Shown here one piece after another: positions 35,239 through 46,182 of a stretch of DNA of 64,000 bases. The position numbers were made by a program, and so were the translations under genes. The notes below the pieces were generated by a model. That model was not told the origin of the DNA, made no database searches, and was given only the letters and a program-made list of their open reading frames with translations. The stretch is from Actinobacillus minor NM305 (GTDB lineage Bacteria; Pseudomonadota; Gammaproteobacteria; Enterobacterales; Pasteurellaceae): the NCBI RefSeq assembly GCF_000175195.1, contig NZ_ACQL01000069.1, forward strand, positions 1 through 64,000. The letters run 5' to 3'. Positions within the stretch are counted from its first letter, which is position 1. The number at the start of each line of letters is the position of its first letter.

Positions 35239-36279
35239 ATGCTTTCACAAACGTTTAAACGTAAACTCTCTTTTCTCTGTTTATCTGTTTTTCTTGCTAG
35301 CCCTATGGTAAAGGCGAAAGTGATAGAAGATAGCAAAGGTAACCAGATCGATATCCCCCATCAGGTCAATCGTGTTGCGGATTTATGGCACGCCAATAAC
35401 CAAATTGTCCTTTTACTAGGCGGCGCTAACAAACTTGTAGCAACAACCAATGTCATCAATGCGAACCCTTGGATTAGAGCGGTTTACCCTCGTATAAGCG
35501 AAGTGCCGGCACTCACAGACGGCAATAACATTCAACTAGAAGAACTGCTTGCTACCCGCCCAGATGTAGTTCTCCTTTCTAATGCCAAAATGCTGCAAGA
35601 AATCGAAAAAGCAGGACTTAAAGGCGTACTGATCGGCTTTCAAGATTTTGAGGGTTTAAAGAAAACCGTACAAATTACAGCGGATGTTTTGGGTGATAAT
35701 GCGCCGAATGTCGCCAAAACATATATCAGTGAACTAGAAGGCAATATTCAATTTGTTACAGATCGTTTAAAACATGTATCTGAAGCACAAAGACCAACTG
35801 TTGCACATATTGCAAGTGCGAAAAATTTACTCAAGATTGATGGTGGAAAATCAATTATTGGTGCGTGGATAAAACTTGCTGGAGGGAAAAATGCCCTCCC
35901 AGAGCAAGCAAATTTGGTTGATGTAAGCCTAGAGGAACTGATTAAAGCCAACCCGGATATTATTATTGTCGGTAGTACTGATGCGCATTTAGGTGTAGAG
36001 AAAATTCTCAGTGATCCAACTTGGCAAAGTATTAAGGCAGTAAAAGAGAAAAAGGTCTATGTTAACCCTCTCGGCACTTTTGCTTGGGATCGTTATAGCG
36101 CGGAAGAAGCATTGCAAATTTTATGGGCTAGCAAACTTTTCCATCCTGAATTATTTAAAGATGTTGATATGGTTAGTAAAACACAAGCTTTCTACCAAAA
36201 ATATTATCAATACCATTTAACCAATGAGAATGCTCAACAAATCTTACAAGGATTAGAGCCACTTCCTAACAAAAAATAA
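35239..36279 (+). CDS. Iron-chelate ABC periplasmic binding protein
   Basis: A 346-residue binding protein of the class III (Peri_BP_2/BtuF) fold. The signal peptide is FLCLSVFLASPMVKA near residues 9–23. Then comes DSKGNQIDIPHQVNRVADLW, the long backbone helix about residues 150–170 and an ASAKNLLKIDGG… lobe-2 segment. AAAAGGAG precedes the ATG at 35239. No outer-membrane receptor or regulator adjoins the operon, so the ligand (siderophore, haem or other chelate) is not set by context. Confidence 0.9.
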   Translation: MLSQTFKRKLSFLCLSVFLASPMVKAKVIEDSKGNQIDIPHQVNRVADLWHANNQIVLLLGGANKLVATTNVINANPWIRAVYPRISEVPALTDGNNIQLEELLATRPDVVLLSNAKMLQEIEKAGLKGVLIGFQDFEGLKKTVQITADVLGDNAPNVAKTYISELEGNIQFVTDRLKHVSEAQRPTVAHIASAKNLLKIDGGKSIIGAWIKLAGGKNALPEQANLVDVSLEELIKANPDIIIVGSTDAHLGVEKILSDPTWQSIKAVKEKKVYVNPLGTFAWDRYSAEEALQILWASKLFHPELFKDVDMVSKTQAFYQKYYQYHLTNENAQQILQGLEPLPNKK

Positions 36280-36282
36280 CAA

Positions 36283-36310
36283 AAAAGTGGGGAAATTCCC
36301 CACTTTTGCT
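36283..36310. terminator. Bidirectional terminator between binding protein and aroC
   Basis: AAAAGTGGGGAA and TTCCCCACTTTT flank a single A. T-rich sequence follows on both strands, so it serves both convergent genes. Confidence 0.85.
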
Positions 36311-36316
36311 TTAAAT

Positions 36317-37399
36317 TTATCGGCATTGCGCTTTAAAGCGTAATAAATGGTCGAGCAACACAATCGCCATCATCGCTTCTGCGATCGGTACGGCACGAAT
36401 ACCCACACAAGGATCATGACGTCCTTTTGTGACTAACTCCACCGCTTCATTATTAAGATTAACACTTTTTCCGGGTACCATAATGCTTGATGTTGGTTTT
36501 AATGCAATGTTAGCAATAATCGGCTGCCCAGAGCTAATCCCTCCTAAAATACCGCCGGCGTGATTAGATAAAAACCCGTCTGGTATCATTTCATCTCGGT
36601 GCTGGCTGCCTTTTTGTTCAACAACTGCAAAACCATCGCCAATTTCGACCGCTTTCACGGCATTGATAGACATTAAAGCGTGCGCTAAATCTGCATCAAG
36701 GCGATCAAAAACCGGCTCACCTAACCCAACGGGAACATTTTCTGCTACCACCGTTAATTTTGCGCCAATAGAGTCCCCTTCTTTTTTCAGATCACGGATA
36801 AGCACATCAAATGCCTCAACGGCAACGGGATCTGGGCAAAAGAACGGATTGCTATTAACTTGTTGCCAATCAATTTTATCCACTTCTGCCACAGTTTTCG
36901 GATCAATTTTAACTGAACCGATTTGAGAAAGATAACCTCGAACCTCAATATCAAACTGCTCACGCAAATACTTTTTCGCAATCGCTCCTGCTGCTACACG
37001 CATTGCTGTTTCACGTGCAGAAGAACGACCGCCACCTCGATAATCACGAATACCGTATTTTTGTTGATAAGTATAATCAGCATGTCCTGGTCTAAATTTA
37101 TCGTAAATATCGCCGTAATCTTTAGAACGTTGATCGCCATTTTTAATGATGAGTCCGATGCTGGTTCCGGTTGTTTTTCCTTCAAAAACGCCTGAAAGAA
37201 TTTGTACCTCATCATCTTCACGGCGAGGCGTGGTATAGCGAGATGTTCCCGGTTTACGGCGATCTAAATCCGGTTGAATATCGGCTTCACTTAATGCCAT
37301 ATTCGGAGGAACGCCATCGACAATACATCCTAATGCAATGCCGTGTGACTCACCAAATGTTGTTACTTTAAAGAGTTGTCCAATGCTGTTGCCTGCCAT
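36317..37399 (-). CDS. aroC: Chorismate synthase
   Basis: A 360-residue enzyme catalysing the last shikimate step, 5-enolpyruvylshikimate-3-phosphate to chorismate, using reduced FMN. Signatures include [17 protein letters not shown] (15–31), [39 protein letters not shown] and the C-terminal [26 protein letters not shown] precedes the ATG. It is the last gene of the seqA-menE-msc-msc-aroC run, 15 bases after the second channel gene. Confidence 0.98.
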   Translation of the reverse strand: MAGNSIGQLFKVTTFGESHGIALGCIVDGVPPNMALSEADIQPDLDRRKPGTSRYTTPRREDDEVQILSGVFEGKTTGTSIGLIIKNGDQRSKDYGDIYDKFRPGHADYTYQQKYGIRDYRGGGRSSARETAMRVAAGAIAKKYLREQFDIEVRGYLSQIGSVKIDPKTVAEVDKIDWQQVNSNPFFCPDPVAVEAFDVLIRDLKKEGDSIGAKLTVVAENVPVGLGEPVFDRLDADLAHALMSINAVKAVEIGDGFAVVEQKGSQHRDEMIPDGFLSNHAGGILGGISSGQPIIANIALKPTSSIMVPGKSVNLNNEAVELVTKGRHDPCVGIRAVPIAEAMMAIVLLDHLLRFKAQCR

Positions 37400-37414
37400 A
37401 TTTTTTCCTTTTTG

Positions 37415-40400
37415 TTATTTTGCAAAATTTTCAATCATTTTAACCGCTTGTTGAGGTTCTTTTTCTGATGAATGTAAATGAACATCTAATTGATTCAAGG
37501 CAAATTGAATACCATTTTCACGGAAAAGTTGGTTAATACGAGACTGTAAGAAGTTCATCGTTTCAGTACGGTCACCTAACTCCCCGACAAACACTAATAG
37601 CTCATGTTCTAAAGCGTTATCGCCAAAACGGAGTAAGTTAATTTCCATTTTCGGTTCCGCTAATACTTTCGGTGCTTCCGAAACAGCTTGTAATAATAAC
37701 ACCTTCATTCGCTCTAAGTCAGTATCGTAACTAACTTTAAACAAAATCTGCAAGCGTGTAATCGTATTATTTAGTGTCCAGTTAATAAAACGATCTGTCA
37801 CAAAGGCTTGGTTTGGTAACACAACTTCCATATTATCGGAATTCAGTAGTGTGGTAGAACGTAAACGAATTTTGGTAATAATACCGGTGTATTGTCCTAC
37901 GGTTACCTTATCGCCGACTCGGATAGGTCTTTCAAAGAGTAAAATAGAACCCGACACAAAACTACCAAAAATCTCACGAACCCCGAAACCTAAACCGACT
38001 GAAAGTGCCGTGAAGATCCATTGGATTTTAGTCCACGAAATCCCTAAAGCAGAGAATGCCGAAACACTACCAATAGTAATAATAATATAAGTTAATACAG
38101 TAATGATCGTCTGTGGCGTACCTTTTGAAAGTCGCATACGAGAAAAGAAGGTCACTTCTAGAATCCCCGCAATGTTTTTCACTAACACATAGGTAACCAT
38201 CACATAGAGTAACGCTCTCATTAAGTTGAGTAAGGTAACAGAATCAACTTGAGTGCCATCATTACTCTCCCACAGAATCACACCATCTAAATAGTAGGCG
38301 ACACTCAACAGATCTGACCAAACCACATAAAGTAAAGCAAATAAGACAACCCAACCAATCAGATCCGTTACGCGGAAAATTTGCTGATTGACGACCGATA
38401 ACTTAATAGATTCTTCTTCTTTTGCATCCTCTTTACTGTTTGATTGAGCATCTGCGGCTTGTTGCTCACGAATTTTTTGCCGTTTTTCCTGTAAACGGCG
38501 ATAAGCTAATCGGCGTGCCGAAATGCTAACAAAACGATAAGCAAAATAGCGTCCAAATACCCAAAAGAGAATGACAAAGTAGCTATTAAGCAAATGCGTA
38601 ATTAAATATACCGCAGTATAGTAATACCCTAATAGGATCAACACGATAAGTGAGATTGGCGCAACAATTAAGATTAATCGTAAGAGCTTAAATAAACTAA
38701 TGTTACGCTTAGAACCATCTTCAGTTTTCGCATTTTGATACTCTTTGATCCCTTTATTTAGCAACGGTCTTACCACAAATAGACACAAGGCTAAAGCAAT
38801 AATAGACATAACCTGCCCTATGGCATCGTGGGTATAACCAATCGTATCAACCTGTGATGGAATAGACGACACCAACAATAATCCAACAATCCAAATAGAT
38901 TGTTTAATAATACGTTGGAAGATGCGATTACTTTCTTGTGGCATGCCAAAATGACGATAAGCCAGCCCATTTGGGCGTAATAGTGAAAGTACAGTTGCAA
39001 AAAACCACCAATAAAGCGTTAAACGTAATCCCCATCGCCATGCCGAAATAGGATCATGTAGGAAAAGGAACGCCGCTAATGAATATGCGGCAAAAAACAT
39101 TAACGTACTTGGTAGTGCCAATAAGATCGTCCAAAACATCGCTTCTGGCGTATACCAATGGCTATCATTTTTTAGCGTATTAACTCTACTTGCAATGAAT
39201 GCCAAGCGGTCTTTTATTGCTTGTTTTTTCCAATTTAGTAAGAAAGAAATAAACAAAAAAGCTATCGTAAATACCAGCATTTGGAGTAAATTTTGATGAA
39301 CGTTATCAAAACTAATGTACTTTGCCAGTTCACTTATTTCATCAAATGCCAACGATGGAAATGACTGAATCCAGTTCAAATCAAATGGATTATTACTATT
39401 TACCCAGAAACTTTGCTGTTGGAGTTTCCGCTGCAATGCGTCACTAATTGCCATGGACTGTTTCTGATTATTCTCAATGTTAATTGAAATATTCAGTTGG
39501 CTATTTAATGATTTAATAATCTCATCTAAAAGTTGCTGACGTTCTTTTAGGATCTTATTGAGCGCCTGATGCTCTTCTTCCGTTAAAGGCTCTTCAAGAT
39601 GTTCTGTGATGTTCTTAATATAGTCATCAATGTTATAAAGCTCATCTCGTTGCTGTGAGTACTCAAAAATATGTACCCTAACATTAGAAATTGAATTCGC
39701 TAGATTTTTATTAAAACTCTCTGTGGGTAACGCTTGTTTTTGTTTATTGATCACTTTAGACAAAACCAACGTGCCCTGAAGCGCACTGATCTGTTCATCA
39801 ATGTTGCGTTGTGTTTGTGTTAAGCCTTCCAACACATTTTTCATTCGCAAATCATCACGAGATAGCGCATTTAATTTTTGAGTCTGCTGAACCAAAAATT
39901 GGCTAAGCGATTGATTTTCTTCTAATTCTTCCTTGATAAGATAGTTCTCAATGCTACTTGCTATCGTTTGATTGGCAACTTCTTGTGCCTTTTGCTGTGA
40001 ATCCTCTAAACGTTTTGTATTTAAGGTTTCTTGTAAAACAGACAGTTGTTTTTGAATGAGTTGCTGTTTTGCAATTGCTTCATTGCGCTTTGCTTCATCT
40101 AAAGAAATCAGTTTTTCTGCATTATTGTTTAATAGCGCATTAAAACGATTATTTTCTTCAAGAAACGTTAATTCTGCATTCCATTTATCCAGCAAAGATT
40201 GATTAGATTGAGTTGTATTTTTGGCACGATTGATTTCTTGCATACGAGCCAAATTCTCATCTAATAATTTTTGATTATTCTTTAATAAATTACGACTATT
40301 TGATAAACGCGTATCTAAATCAGCAAAATTCACTTGCGCAGATTGTAACGCTGCTTCAAGTTCATTTTGTTTTTGTGTTAAAGCTCCCAAAGAAAGCAAG

Positions 40401-40735
40401 GCATAACTCTTCTCAGAAAGGCTATCGCTTTCCTCTTTATATGCTTTTGTTCTATTCTGAAGAGCAATAACCTCTTGTGGCAACGTTGAAATTTGTTTTT
40501 CCAATGCTGCCATATCTTGCTTTTGCTTTTTGGTTTGCTCGACAAAACGCAATGTCGCTTCTAAATTCTGAGCTTGCGAATCCGTTGATGTTGAGTCTAA
40601 CGTCCCTGTCTTTAATGCACTAATTTGATTACGGATACTCGTTTCCGCTACCTGATTTGGACTTTGATTTGCCCTAACAGGAAGCGAAAACACTACACAT
40701 AATAAAACAATAAAAAACCGTTTATAAAATTGCAT
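37415..40735 (-). CDS. Giant mechanosensitive channel, MscK-like (second copy)
   Basis: A 1106-residue MscS-superfamily channel. A signal peptide (FFIVLLCVVFSLPVRA) leads to a periplasmic coiled-coil domain to about residue 470. Then come many membrane helices and the MscS core near residues 850–1090 (GLGFGVREIFGSFVSGSILL, FERPIRVGDKVTVGQYTG, LRSTTLLNSDNMEVVLPNQA). Such channels open under hypo-osmotic shock, and MscK types are also affected by potassium. It lies 17 bases downstream of a paralogue of the same length. The two differ widely in the coiled coil. Confidence 0.9.
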   Translation of the reverse strand: MQFYKRFFIVLLCVVFSLPVRANQSPNQVAETSIRNQISALKTGTLDSTSTDSQAQNLEATLRFVEQTKKQKQDMAALEKQISTLPQEVIALQNRTKAYKEESDSLSEKSYALLSLGALTQKQNELEAALQSAQVNFADLDTRLSNSRNLLKNNQKLLDENLARMQEINRAKNTTQSNQSLLDKWNAELTFLEENNRFNALLNNNAEKLISLDEAKRNEAIAKQQLIQKQLSVLQETLNTKRLEDSQQKAQEVANQTIASSIENYLIKEELEENQSLSQFLVQQTQKLNALSRDDLRMKNVLEGLTQTQRNIDEQISALQGTLVLSKVINKQKQALPTESFNKNLANSISNVRVHIFEYSQQRDELYNIDDYIKNITEHLEEPLTEEEHQALNKILKERQQLLDEIIKSLNSQLNISINIENNQKQSMAISDALQRKLQQQSFWVNSNNPFDLNWIQSFPSLAFDEISELAKYISFDNVHQNLLQMLVFTIAFLFISFLLNWKKQAIKDRLAFIASRVNTLKNDSHWYTPEAMFWTILLALPSTLMFFAAYSLAAFLFLHDPISAWRWGLRLTLYWWFFATVLSLLRPNGLAYRHFGMPQESNRIFQRIIKQSIWIVGLLLVSSIPSQVDTIGYTHDAIGQVMSIIALALCLFVVRPLLNKGIKEYQNAKTEDGSKRNISLFKLLRLILIVAPISLIVLILLGYYYTAVYLITHLLNSYFVILFWVFGRYFAYRFVSISARRLAYRRLQEKRQKIREQQAADAQSNSKEDAKEEESIKLSVVNQQIFRVTDLIGWVVLFALLYVVWSDLLSVAYYLDGVILWESNDGTQVDSVTLLNLMRALLYVMVTYVLVKNIAGILEVTFFSRMRLSKGTPQTIITVLTYIIITIGSVSAFSALGISWTKIQWIFTALSVGLGFGVREIFGSFVSGSILLFERPIRVGDKVTVGQYTGIITKIRLRSTTLLNSDNMEVVLPNQAFVTDRFINWTLNNTITRLQILFKVSYDTDLERMKVLLLQAVSEAPKVLAEPKMEINLLRFGDNALEHELLVFVGELGDRTETMNFLQSRINQLFRENGIQFALNQLDVHLHSSEKEPQQAVKMIENFAK

Positions 40736-40752
40736 AAATGAATAAATCCACT

Positions 40753-43700
40753 TTAACGTTTAATATCAAGTTGCTCACTTGACCATTTTACTTCTTCATT
40801 CGTTGATTGGTTTTTAATAAAAATATCTAATTGGTTAAAGGCAATATCAATGTTATTTTCTGCAAATAATTGATTGATTCTGCGATTTAACGTATCAATC
40901 GTTCTTGTACGATCACTTAATTGCCCAACATAAACACGTAGCTCATGATCTAATGTACTTGCACCAAAACTGAGAAAATACGCTGCCGGCGCTGGGTCTC
41001 TGAGTACCGCATCATTTTCCTCGGCGGCTTGTAGCAATAATTTTTTCACAAGATCTAAATCTGAACCATAAGCTACACCGATGCTAATGACCAAACGTGT
41101 CATTGAGTTAGTTAAAGCCCAGTTTACAACACGTTCGGTAATGAACGCTTTATTTGGCACAATAACCTCTTTCTTGTCATTATCAATTAATGTTGTCGCT
41201 CGAATACGAATTTTAGAAACCGTCCCATTAAAGTTACCAATCGTTACCATGTCACCAACGCGTACGGGACGTTCAAATAAAATGATAATCCCTGAAACAA
41301 AGTTTCCAAAAATTTCTTGCATACCAAAACCTAAACCAACGGATAATGCTGTAAATAGCCATTGTAATTTAGACCACGACATACCTAACATAGAGAACGC
41401 TAATGATGCTCCTAATACCACTAACAGATAGGTTAATAATGTCGTAATGGTATAAGGTGTTCCTTGAGAAAGTTTTAAGTTAGAAAAAACAAAGGTTTCA
41501 AGAAGACCGCTTAAATTTCGAATAAGTACATAGGTAACTACCACTATAATAACCGCAACCAATAGATTGAGTAGAGTGATCGATTCCATAACCACGCCAT
41601 TTTCGGTTGTGGTACTTTGTTGCCAAAGCGTAACACCTTTTAAATAATAAGCTACCGTAATTAAGTCTGACCAAACCCAATACAATAATGCAAATAATCC
41701 AACCCAAAGTACAAAATCTGTGATTTTCAACATTTGATTTTTTACTTCACTGACCGCAATCGCATCTTGTTTGATCTCAAGTGGAATATCATCTTCCGTT
41801 GCATTATTTACCGTTTCATTTGCTCGTTTTGCCATTAAGTGTTCACGTTTTTCTTGTAAACGGCGATAAGCCAAACGGCGTGCGGAAACCGTAAACATTC
41901 GGTAAAATACATTACGAACAATAATCCATGTTGTTACAGCAAAATAAGTCGAAATCAAATGCTCAATAATGACTAAAGATGTGTAGTAATACCCCATAAC
42001 AATAAGCCCGATCAAGGCGATAGGGGCTAATAAAAGCACAATTCGTACCAGCGTTAATAAGATATGGCGAGGGCTTTTATCTTGTTCTACGGTATTTTGG
42101 TAAGTCGAGATCGCTTTTCTAAAGCCCGGTGCAATGATAAATACGGTAACAACTAAAACCATAATCGTCATTGTTTGACCAATCACATCATATGCTACGC
42201 CCATTTCTGAATTCGCAAAGATCGAGGTATTCAATAACAAACCAATGACCCAAACCGAACGTTTTAAAATATGTAAGAACAACATATTGCTCTTTTGAGG
42301 CATATCAAAATGACGATAACCAATTCCATTTGGACGTAACATTGCCATCATAAAAGCAAAATAGAGCCAATACCCCGCCATTTTCAAGCCCCAAGGCCAA
42401 ATCGTTAATGGATTTTGGAAACAGATATAGGTTACCAAGATAAATGCCATTAAGAACATAAAAGTGCTAGGTAAACATAAAATGATCGTCAAGAAAATAG
42501 CGTAAGGCGTATTCCATTGGCTATCTGTTGTTATGGCTTTCATGCTGTTACTAATTTGATTTAAACGATGTTTTATCGACTCTTTTTGTCGAAGAATCAT
42601 TATCGTCATCAGTGTTAATAACGCAATGAGTACCCCAGCCGGCAAGGCATTATCTCGCCAATTCGAGAAATCGAACTGCTTTGCAATATCTTCTAATTGT
42701 AATCCGGCAGAAAGAGGGAATTTAGTAAACCAAGCTAAATCAATCGGGCTATTACTTTTAACCCAAAAACTTTGCTGTTGTAATTTCTGTTGTAATTCAT
42801 CACTGATGGTCTGAACTTGTTTTTGGCTGAGCTCAATGTTAATTGCTAAATTCAATTGATTATTTAAAGACTTAATCAATTCAGACAATGTTTGTGCTCG
42901 TGCTTGTAACACCTCAGTAAGCTGATTTTTTTCTTTCTCCGTAAATTGCGTTTTATTGCTACTTTCTAGTTTTGCAATATACGCAGCCGGGTTAGAAACC
43001 GTATCTTTGAATTCACTCATATCAAAGACATTGACTCGCAACTCGCTGATTCGGTCAGCTAAACCTTTAATCATTTGATCTTGAGGTAAAAGCTGTTTTT
43101 GTTTATTGATGATACGAGATAGCACTAACGTACCTTGTAATGAACTAATCTGTTCATCAATATTACGTTGAGTTTGTTGCAAATTATCTAACATACTTTT
43201 AATACGTAGGTTATCGTTCGATAATTCACTCATCTTCGTTGTTTGATTCAGAAGCTCCTGACTCAGTTTCGCATTCCAATCCAATTCTTTTACAATCAAT
43301 GGATTTTGATCCGAGCTTAAGTTTTGCGCTAAAGATTCTGTCGCTTGAGCGACCTTTTCCTTAGAGTCTTCAACTAACTTCTGATTAATTGCTTGTTGTA
43401 AAGCACTTAATTCCGCCTGAAGATTTTGTTGTTCTTGTTTTTTCTCATCTAATTGCGTGTTATAAAGCGTTGAAAGTTCTTCGCTCCCTTTCAACAAATT
43501 TTGATTATAAGTATTCTGAATATCTAATAATGCTAACTCTGTCGTAAGTTTATTTTTGTGAGCATCTGTAATGTTTGCATTCGATAATTCACTACTAATC
43601 GCTTGTTTACGTGCAGCATTCGCCGTTAATACGGCTTGAGCTTTATCTGGGGCGGCATTTTGGGCTACCAATTTGGCATTAATAACCGATAAATCTGCTT

Positions 43701-44085
43701 GAACCTGATCTAATTCAGATTGAATCGCACTAGAGGACTGCTGTAACTTCGCTAAAGTTTCTTTCCCTAAACTATCTGCTGAAGGTACTTGTTCATTTTT
43801 TAATTTATCAAGATTGGCTTGACTTGTAGATAAGGCTTTCTTGGCATTATTAATCTCATTATTTAAAGCATTATTATCCTCATTTTGTTGGGCAATTTGA
43901 GACAATAATGATTGCGTATCTTCCAGATCTTTAATTAATGCTTTTGTTGTATCATTTTGTTCTAGTTTGTTAGCTTCTGTCAGCTGGCTCTGAATTGCCT
44001 TTTCCGTTGGCAACTCAGCAGCCGATAAATGGCTTTGCCACAAACAGAGACTGATTACAAAATAACGTAATACTGTTTTGATCAT
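40753..44085 (-). CDS. Giant mechanosensitive channel, MscK-like (first copy)
   Basis: A 1110-residue paralogue of the next gene. It has a signal peptide (FVISLCLWQSHLSAA), long coiled coil to about 470, a multi-helix membrane region and the MscS pore (GLGFGMQEIFGNFVSGIIIL, FERPVRVGDMVTIGNFNG, RATTLIDNDKKEVIVPNKAF). Both copies share the LQQQSFWV and RNIDEQISxLQGTLVLS strings in the periplasmic part. AGGAATTTGTATG overlaps the menE stop, so the gene is coupled to menE. Tandem duplication of an ancestral mscK is the simplest origin. Confidence 0.9.
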   Translation of the reverse strand: MIKTVLRYFVISLCLWQSHLSAAELPTEKAIQSQLTEANKLEQNDTTKALIKDLEDTQSLLSQIAQQNEDNNALNNEINNAKKALSTSQANLDKLKNEQVPSADSLGKETLAKLQQSSSAIQSELDQVQADLSVINAKLVAQNAAPDKAQAVLTANAARKQAISSELSNANITDAHKNKLTTELALLDIQNTYNQNLLKGSEELSTLYNTQLDEKKQEQQNLQAELSALQQAINQKLVEDSKEKVAQATESLAQNLSSDQNPLIVKELDWNAKLSQELLNQTTKMSELSNDNLRIKSMLDNLQQTQRNIDEQISSLQGTLVLSRIINKQKQLLPQDQMIKGLADRISELRVNVFDMSEFKDTVSNPAAYIAKLESSNKTQFTEKEKNQLTEVLQARAQTLSELIKSLNNQLNLAINIELSQKQVQTISDELQQKLQQQSFWVKSNSPIDLAWFTKFPLSAGLQLEDIAKQFDFSNWRDNALPAGVLIALLTLMTIMILRQKESIKHRLNQISNSMKAITTDSQWNTPYAIFLTIILCLPSTFMFLMAFILVTYICFQNPLTIWPWGLKMAGYWLYFAFMMAMLRPNGIGYRHFDMPQKSNMLFLHILKRSVWVIGLLLNTSIFANSEMGVAYDVIGQTMTIMVLVVTVFIIAPGFRKAISTYQNTVEQDKSPRHILLTLVRIVLLLAPIALIGLIVMGYYYTSLVIIEHLISTYFAVTTWIIVRNVFYRMFTVSARRLAYRRLQEKREHLMAKRANETVNNATEDDIPLEIKQDAIAVSEVKNQMLKITDFVLWVGLFALLYWVWSDLITVAYYLKGVTLWQQSTTTENGVVMESITLLNLLVAVIIVVVTYVLIRNLSGLLETFVFSNLKLSQGTPYTITTLLTYLLVVLGASLAFSMLGMSWSKLQWLFTALSVGLGFGMQEIFGNFVSGIIILFERPVRVGDMVTIGNFNGTVSKIRIRATTLIDNDKKEVIVPNKAFITERVVNWALTNSMTRLVISIGVAYGSDLDLVKKLLLQAAEENDAVLRDPAPAAYFLSFGASTLDHELRVYVGQLSDRTRTIDTLNRRINQLFAENNIDIAFNQLDIFIKNQSTNEEVKWSSEQLDIKR

Positions 44086-44093
44086 ACAAATTC

Positions 44094-45497
44094 CTAAACC
44101 TGTTGTTGAACAAGTGATGATTTTAATTGTTTCCGAGAAATTTTAATGCCGCCTTGCTGAGCATATTCAGTTTTTAAGGCAAAATAGCAAACGGGTTGTT
44201 TGAATTTTTCTAAATGTAATCTTGCAAAATTTTGCAATTTTTCGACCGCTTGCATATTAAATGGTTCGATGAAATCCACAAATGCCACAGGGCGCTCACC
44301 GAATTCTTTATCCTCCATTGGCACAACAAACACTTGTTTTACCATACCAGATTGAAAAAGCACTTTTTCAACTTCTTCCGGTTGAATATTTTCACCACCA
44401 GAGATAAACATATTATCCAACCGCCCTTTCACAACTAATTGCCCTTGGCTATTCCACGCTCCACGATCTTTGGTCTGCAACCAACCATCTTCATTAACAA
44501 GCGGTCGGATTTGCCCATTTTTTTGCCAATAACCTAATCCGAGCATTGCACCCTTAACCCAAATTTCATTTTCAACAATTTTAACGGCTCGCCCCTTTAA
44601 CGGCAGCCCCACATTATCCAAGGCATTCTCTACTGCACAAATTGTAGATGCCATTTCTGTCATACCATAACCGGAAAAACAGCAAATGCCCCGTTGTTGG
44701 GCTTGTTCGACTAACTCGGGTGGAATAGCACTGCCACCCAGCAAACATTTTTGGTTTTGTCCAATTAAAGCGCTTGTTTGAGTTAAATAGCGTTGTAATT
44801 GTGTTGGTACTAATGAAGCATGGGTAACTAAAGAAAGCATCTCAAAGAAATCCGATTTATCTTCATGAATAAATAAAGAAGCCCCTTTGAATAACCATCG
44901 CCAAACGATGCCTTGTCCGGACACATGAAAAAGAGGTAAGCTCAATAACCATGCATGAGCAGACTCAAATTGCATCAACTCGCAAACGCCCTCTGCATTC
45001 GCAAGATGATTTTCCACTGAATGAACAATCGCTTTCGGCGAACCGGATGATCCTGATGTAAGAGTAAGGGTCGAAGGTTGCGACCAATCACAGGGTAAAA
45101 GTGTACAAGCGGTCTGATTTTCAGAAAATTCTGCAAAATGCTGATCGGTTATCAGAATATCAACCCCATTATCTTCTAAGATATTTTGCTGTTGAGAAGA
45201 GGTTAATGCCGGATTTAACATTAAGATCTTTTTACCTTGTGCAATGGTTGCACAGTAGCAAAGCACTCCGATTAACTTACAAGAGCCTCCATAAGCAATC
45301 ACTTGAGCAGAATGAAAATCAGGTTGAGAGGACAAAAAAGCAGATGCTTGTTGAATAAGATGATGAAACCTTTGCCAACTTAAAGTTTCAGGTAGCCAAG
45401 TTAAATATGGGCATTTTCCCTTTCGCCAGACAATAGCCGTATGATGTGGCTGCGTTTTCGCCCAGCACTCACTCATGAATGATGAAAAATTGCCCAT
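44094..45497 (-). CDS. menE: o-Succinylbenzoate–CoA ligase
   Basis: A 467-residue adenylate-forming enzyme of menaquinone synthesis that activates o-succinylbenzoate with CoA. It has the AMP-binding loop TLTSGSSGSPKAIVHS near residue 145, CFSGYGMTEMAS near 272 and LVVKGRLDNMFISGGENIQPEEVEK near 370 in adjoining parts. The terminal lysine region is KISRKQLKSS. Other men genes are not in the window. It lies 11 bases after seqA and is coupled to the channel genes. Confidence 0.94.
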   Translation of the reverse strand: MGNFSSFMSECWAKTQPHHTAIVWRKGKCPYLTWLPETLSWQRFHHLIQQASAFLSSQPDFHSAQVIAYGGSCKLIGVLCYCATIAQGKKILMLNPALTSSQQQNILEDNGVDILITDQHFAEFSENQTACTLLPCDWSQPSTLTLTSGSSGSPKAIVHSVENHLANAEGVCELMQFESAHAWLLSLPLFHVSGQGIVWRWLFKGASLFIHEDKSDFFEMLSLVTHASLVPTQLQRYLTQTSALIGQNQKCLLGGSAIPPELVEQAQQRGICCFSGYGMTEMASTICAVENALDNVGLPLKGRAVKIVENEIWVKGAMLGLGYWQKNGQIRPLVNEDGWLQTKDRGAWNSQGQLVVKGRLDNMFISGGENIQPEEVEKVLFQSGMVKQVFVVPMEDKEFGERPVAFVDFIEPFNMQAVEKLQNFARLHLEKFKQPVCYFALKTEYAQQGGIKISRKQLKSSLVQQQV

Positions 45498-45508
45498 TTA
45501 GCCTCAAA

Positions 45509-46069
45509 TTAAGAAAAGAATGTTTTTACTTGATCAATAACAGATGATGGCAAACCCATCACTTTCATTACATGAGTAATGATCAAACCTTTGCGTTGTG
45601 TATTGTTATTCGTTACAACCCAAAATGGTGAGTGAGGGATTTGTTTTGCTTTTACACTATTACCATGGCTTAATAATGCAGCTTCCTCTCTTGCAAAATA
45701 TGTACGCTCATTCCCCGTTACGACTGTTGTCGCAGATGAGAAACCTTCTGGATGTGCTTTATATAACGCAGAAAGTAATGCTAAGAATCGAACAACATGC
45801 TTTGTTTCATTCACGAACGTTTCTGAAGCCAGAACCATTTCAACTTCATGTTTAGCCTTTTCAATCGGATCTTCTTTTTTATGCTTACCTTTTGGTTTCA
45901 CTGATTCTTTTAATTCATCAATCGTATTTTGTTGAACCAAAACAAACGGTTGAGGCGATGACGGCAAACGTAATAAACGGCGTAAAATATCAGATGCACT
46001 TTCGCCAATTGATTGTGTTCGGCTCGCTATGTAATGATATAATTCCTCATCAACTTCAATGGTTTTCAT
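45509..46069 (-). CDS. seqA: Replication initiation regulator SeqA
   Basis: A 186-residue protein that binds hemimethylated GATC and sequesters new origins. The N-terminal oligomerisation segment is MKTIEVDEELYHYIASRTQS, and the C-terminal DNA-binding domain shows FLALLSALYKAHPEGFS, GNSVKAKQIPHSPFWVVTNN and the final MKVMGLPSSVIDQVKTFF. AAGAGGATAAG precedes the ATG. It is divergent from ybfF, as in E. coli, and heads the menE-msc-msc-aroC run. Confidence 0.97.
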   Translation of the reverse strand: MKTIEVDEELYHYIASRTQSIGESASDILRRLLRLPSSPQPFVLVQQNTIDELKESVKPKGKHKKEDPIEKAKHEVEMVLASETFVNETKHVVRFLALLSALYKAHPEGFSSATTVVTGNERTYFAREEAALLSHGNSVKAKQIPHSPFWVVTNNNTQRKGLIITHVMKVMGLPSSVIDQVKTFFS

Positions 46070-46182
46070 CTTATCCTCTTAATTTTACTCGATTTTTACT
46101 GTTGAAAATAATTCTAGGCATTATAATACAAGTTAAAGATCTTTTTACAGATCAATTTGATCAACACATAAAAATTATTCTT

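Noticed and set aside
45892..46182. 97-codon N-terminal extension of ybfF
   Set aside because: It overlaps seqA on the other strand, and the family begins at the ATG at 46183.
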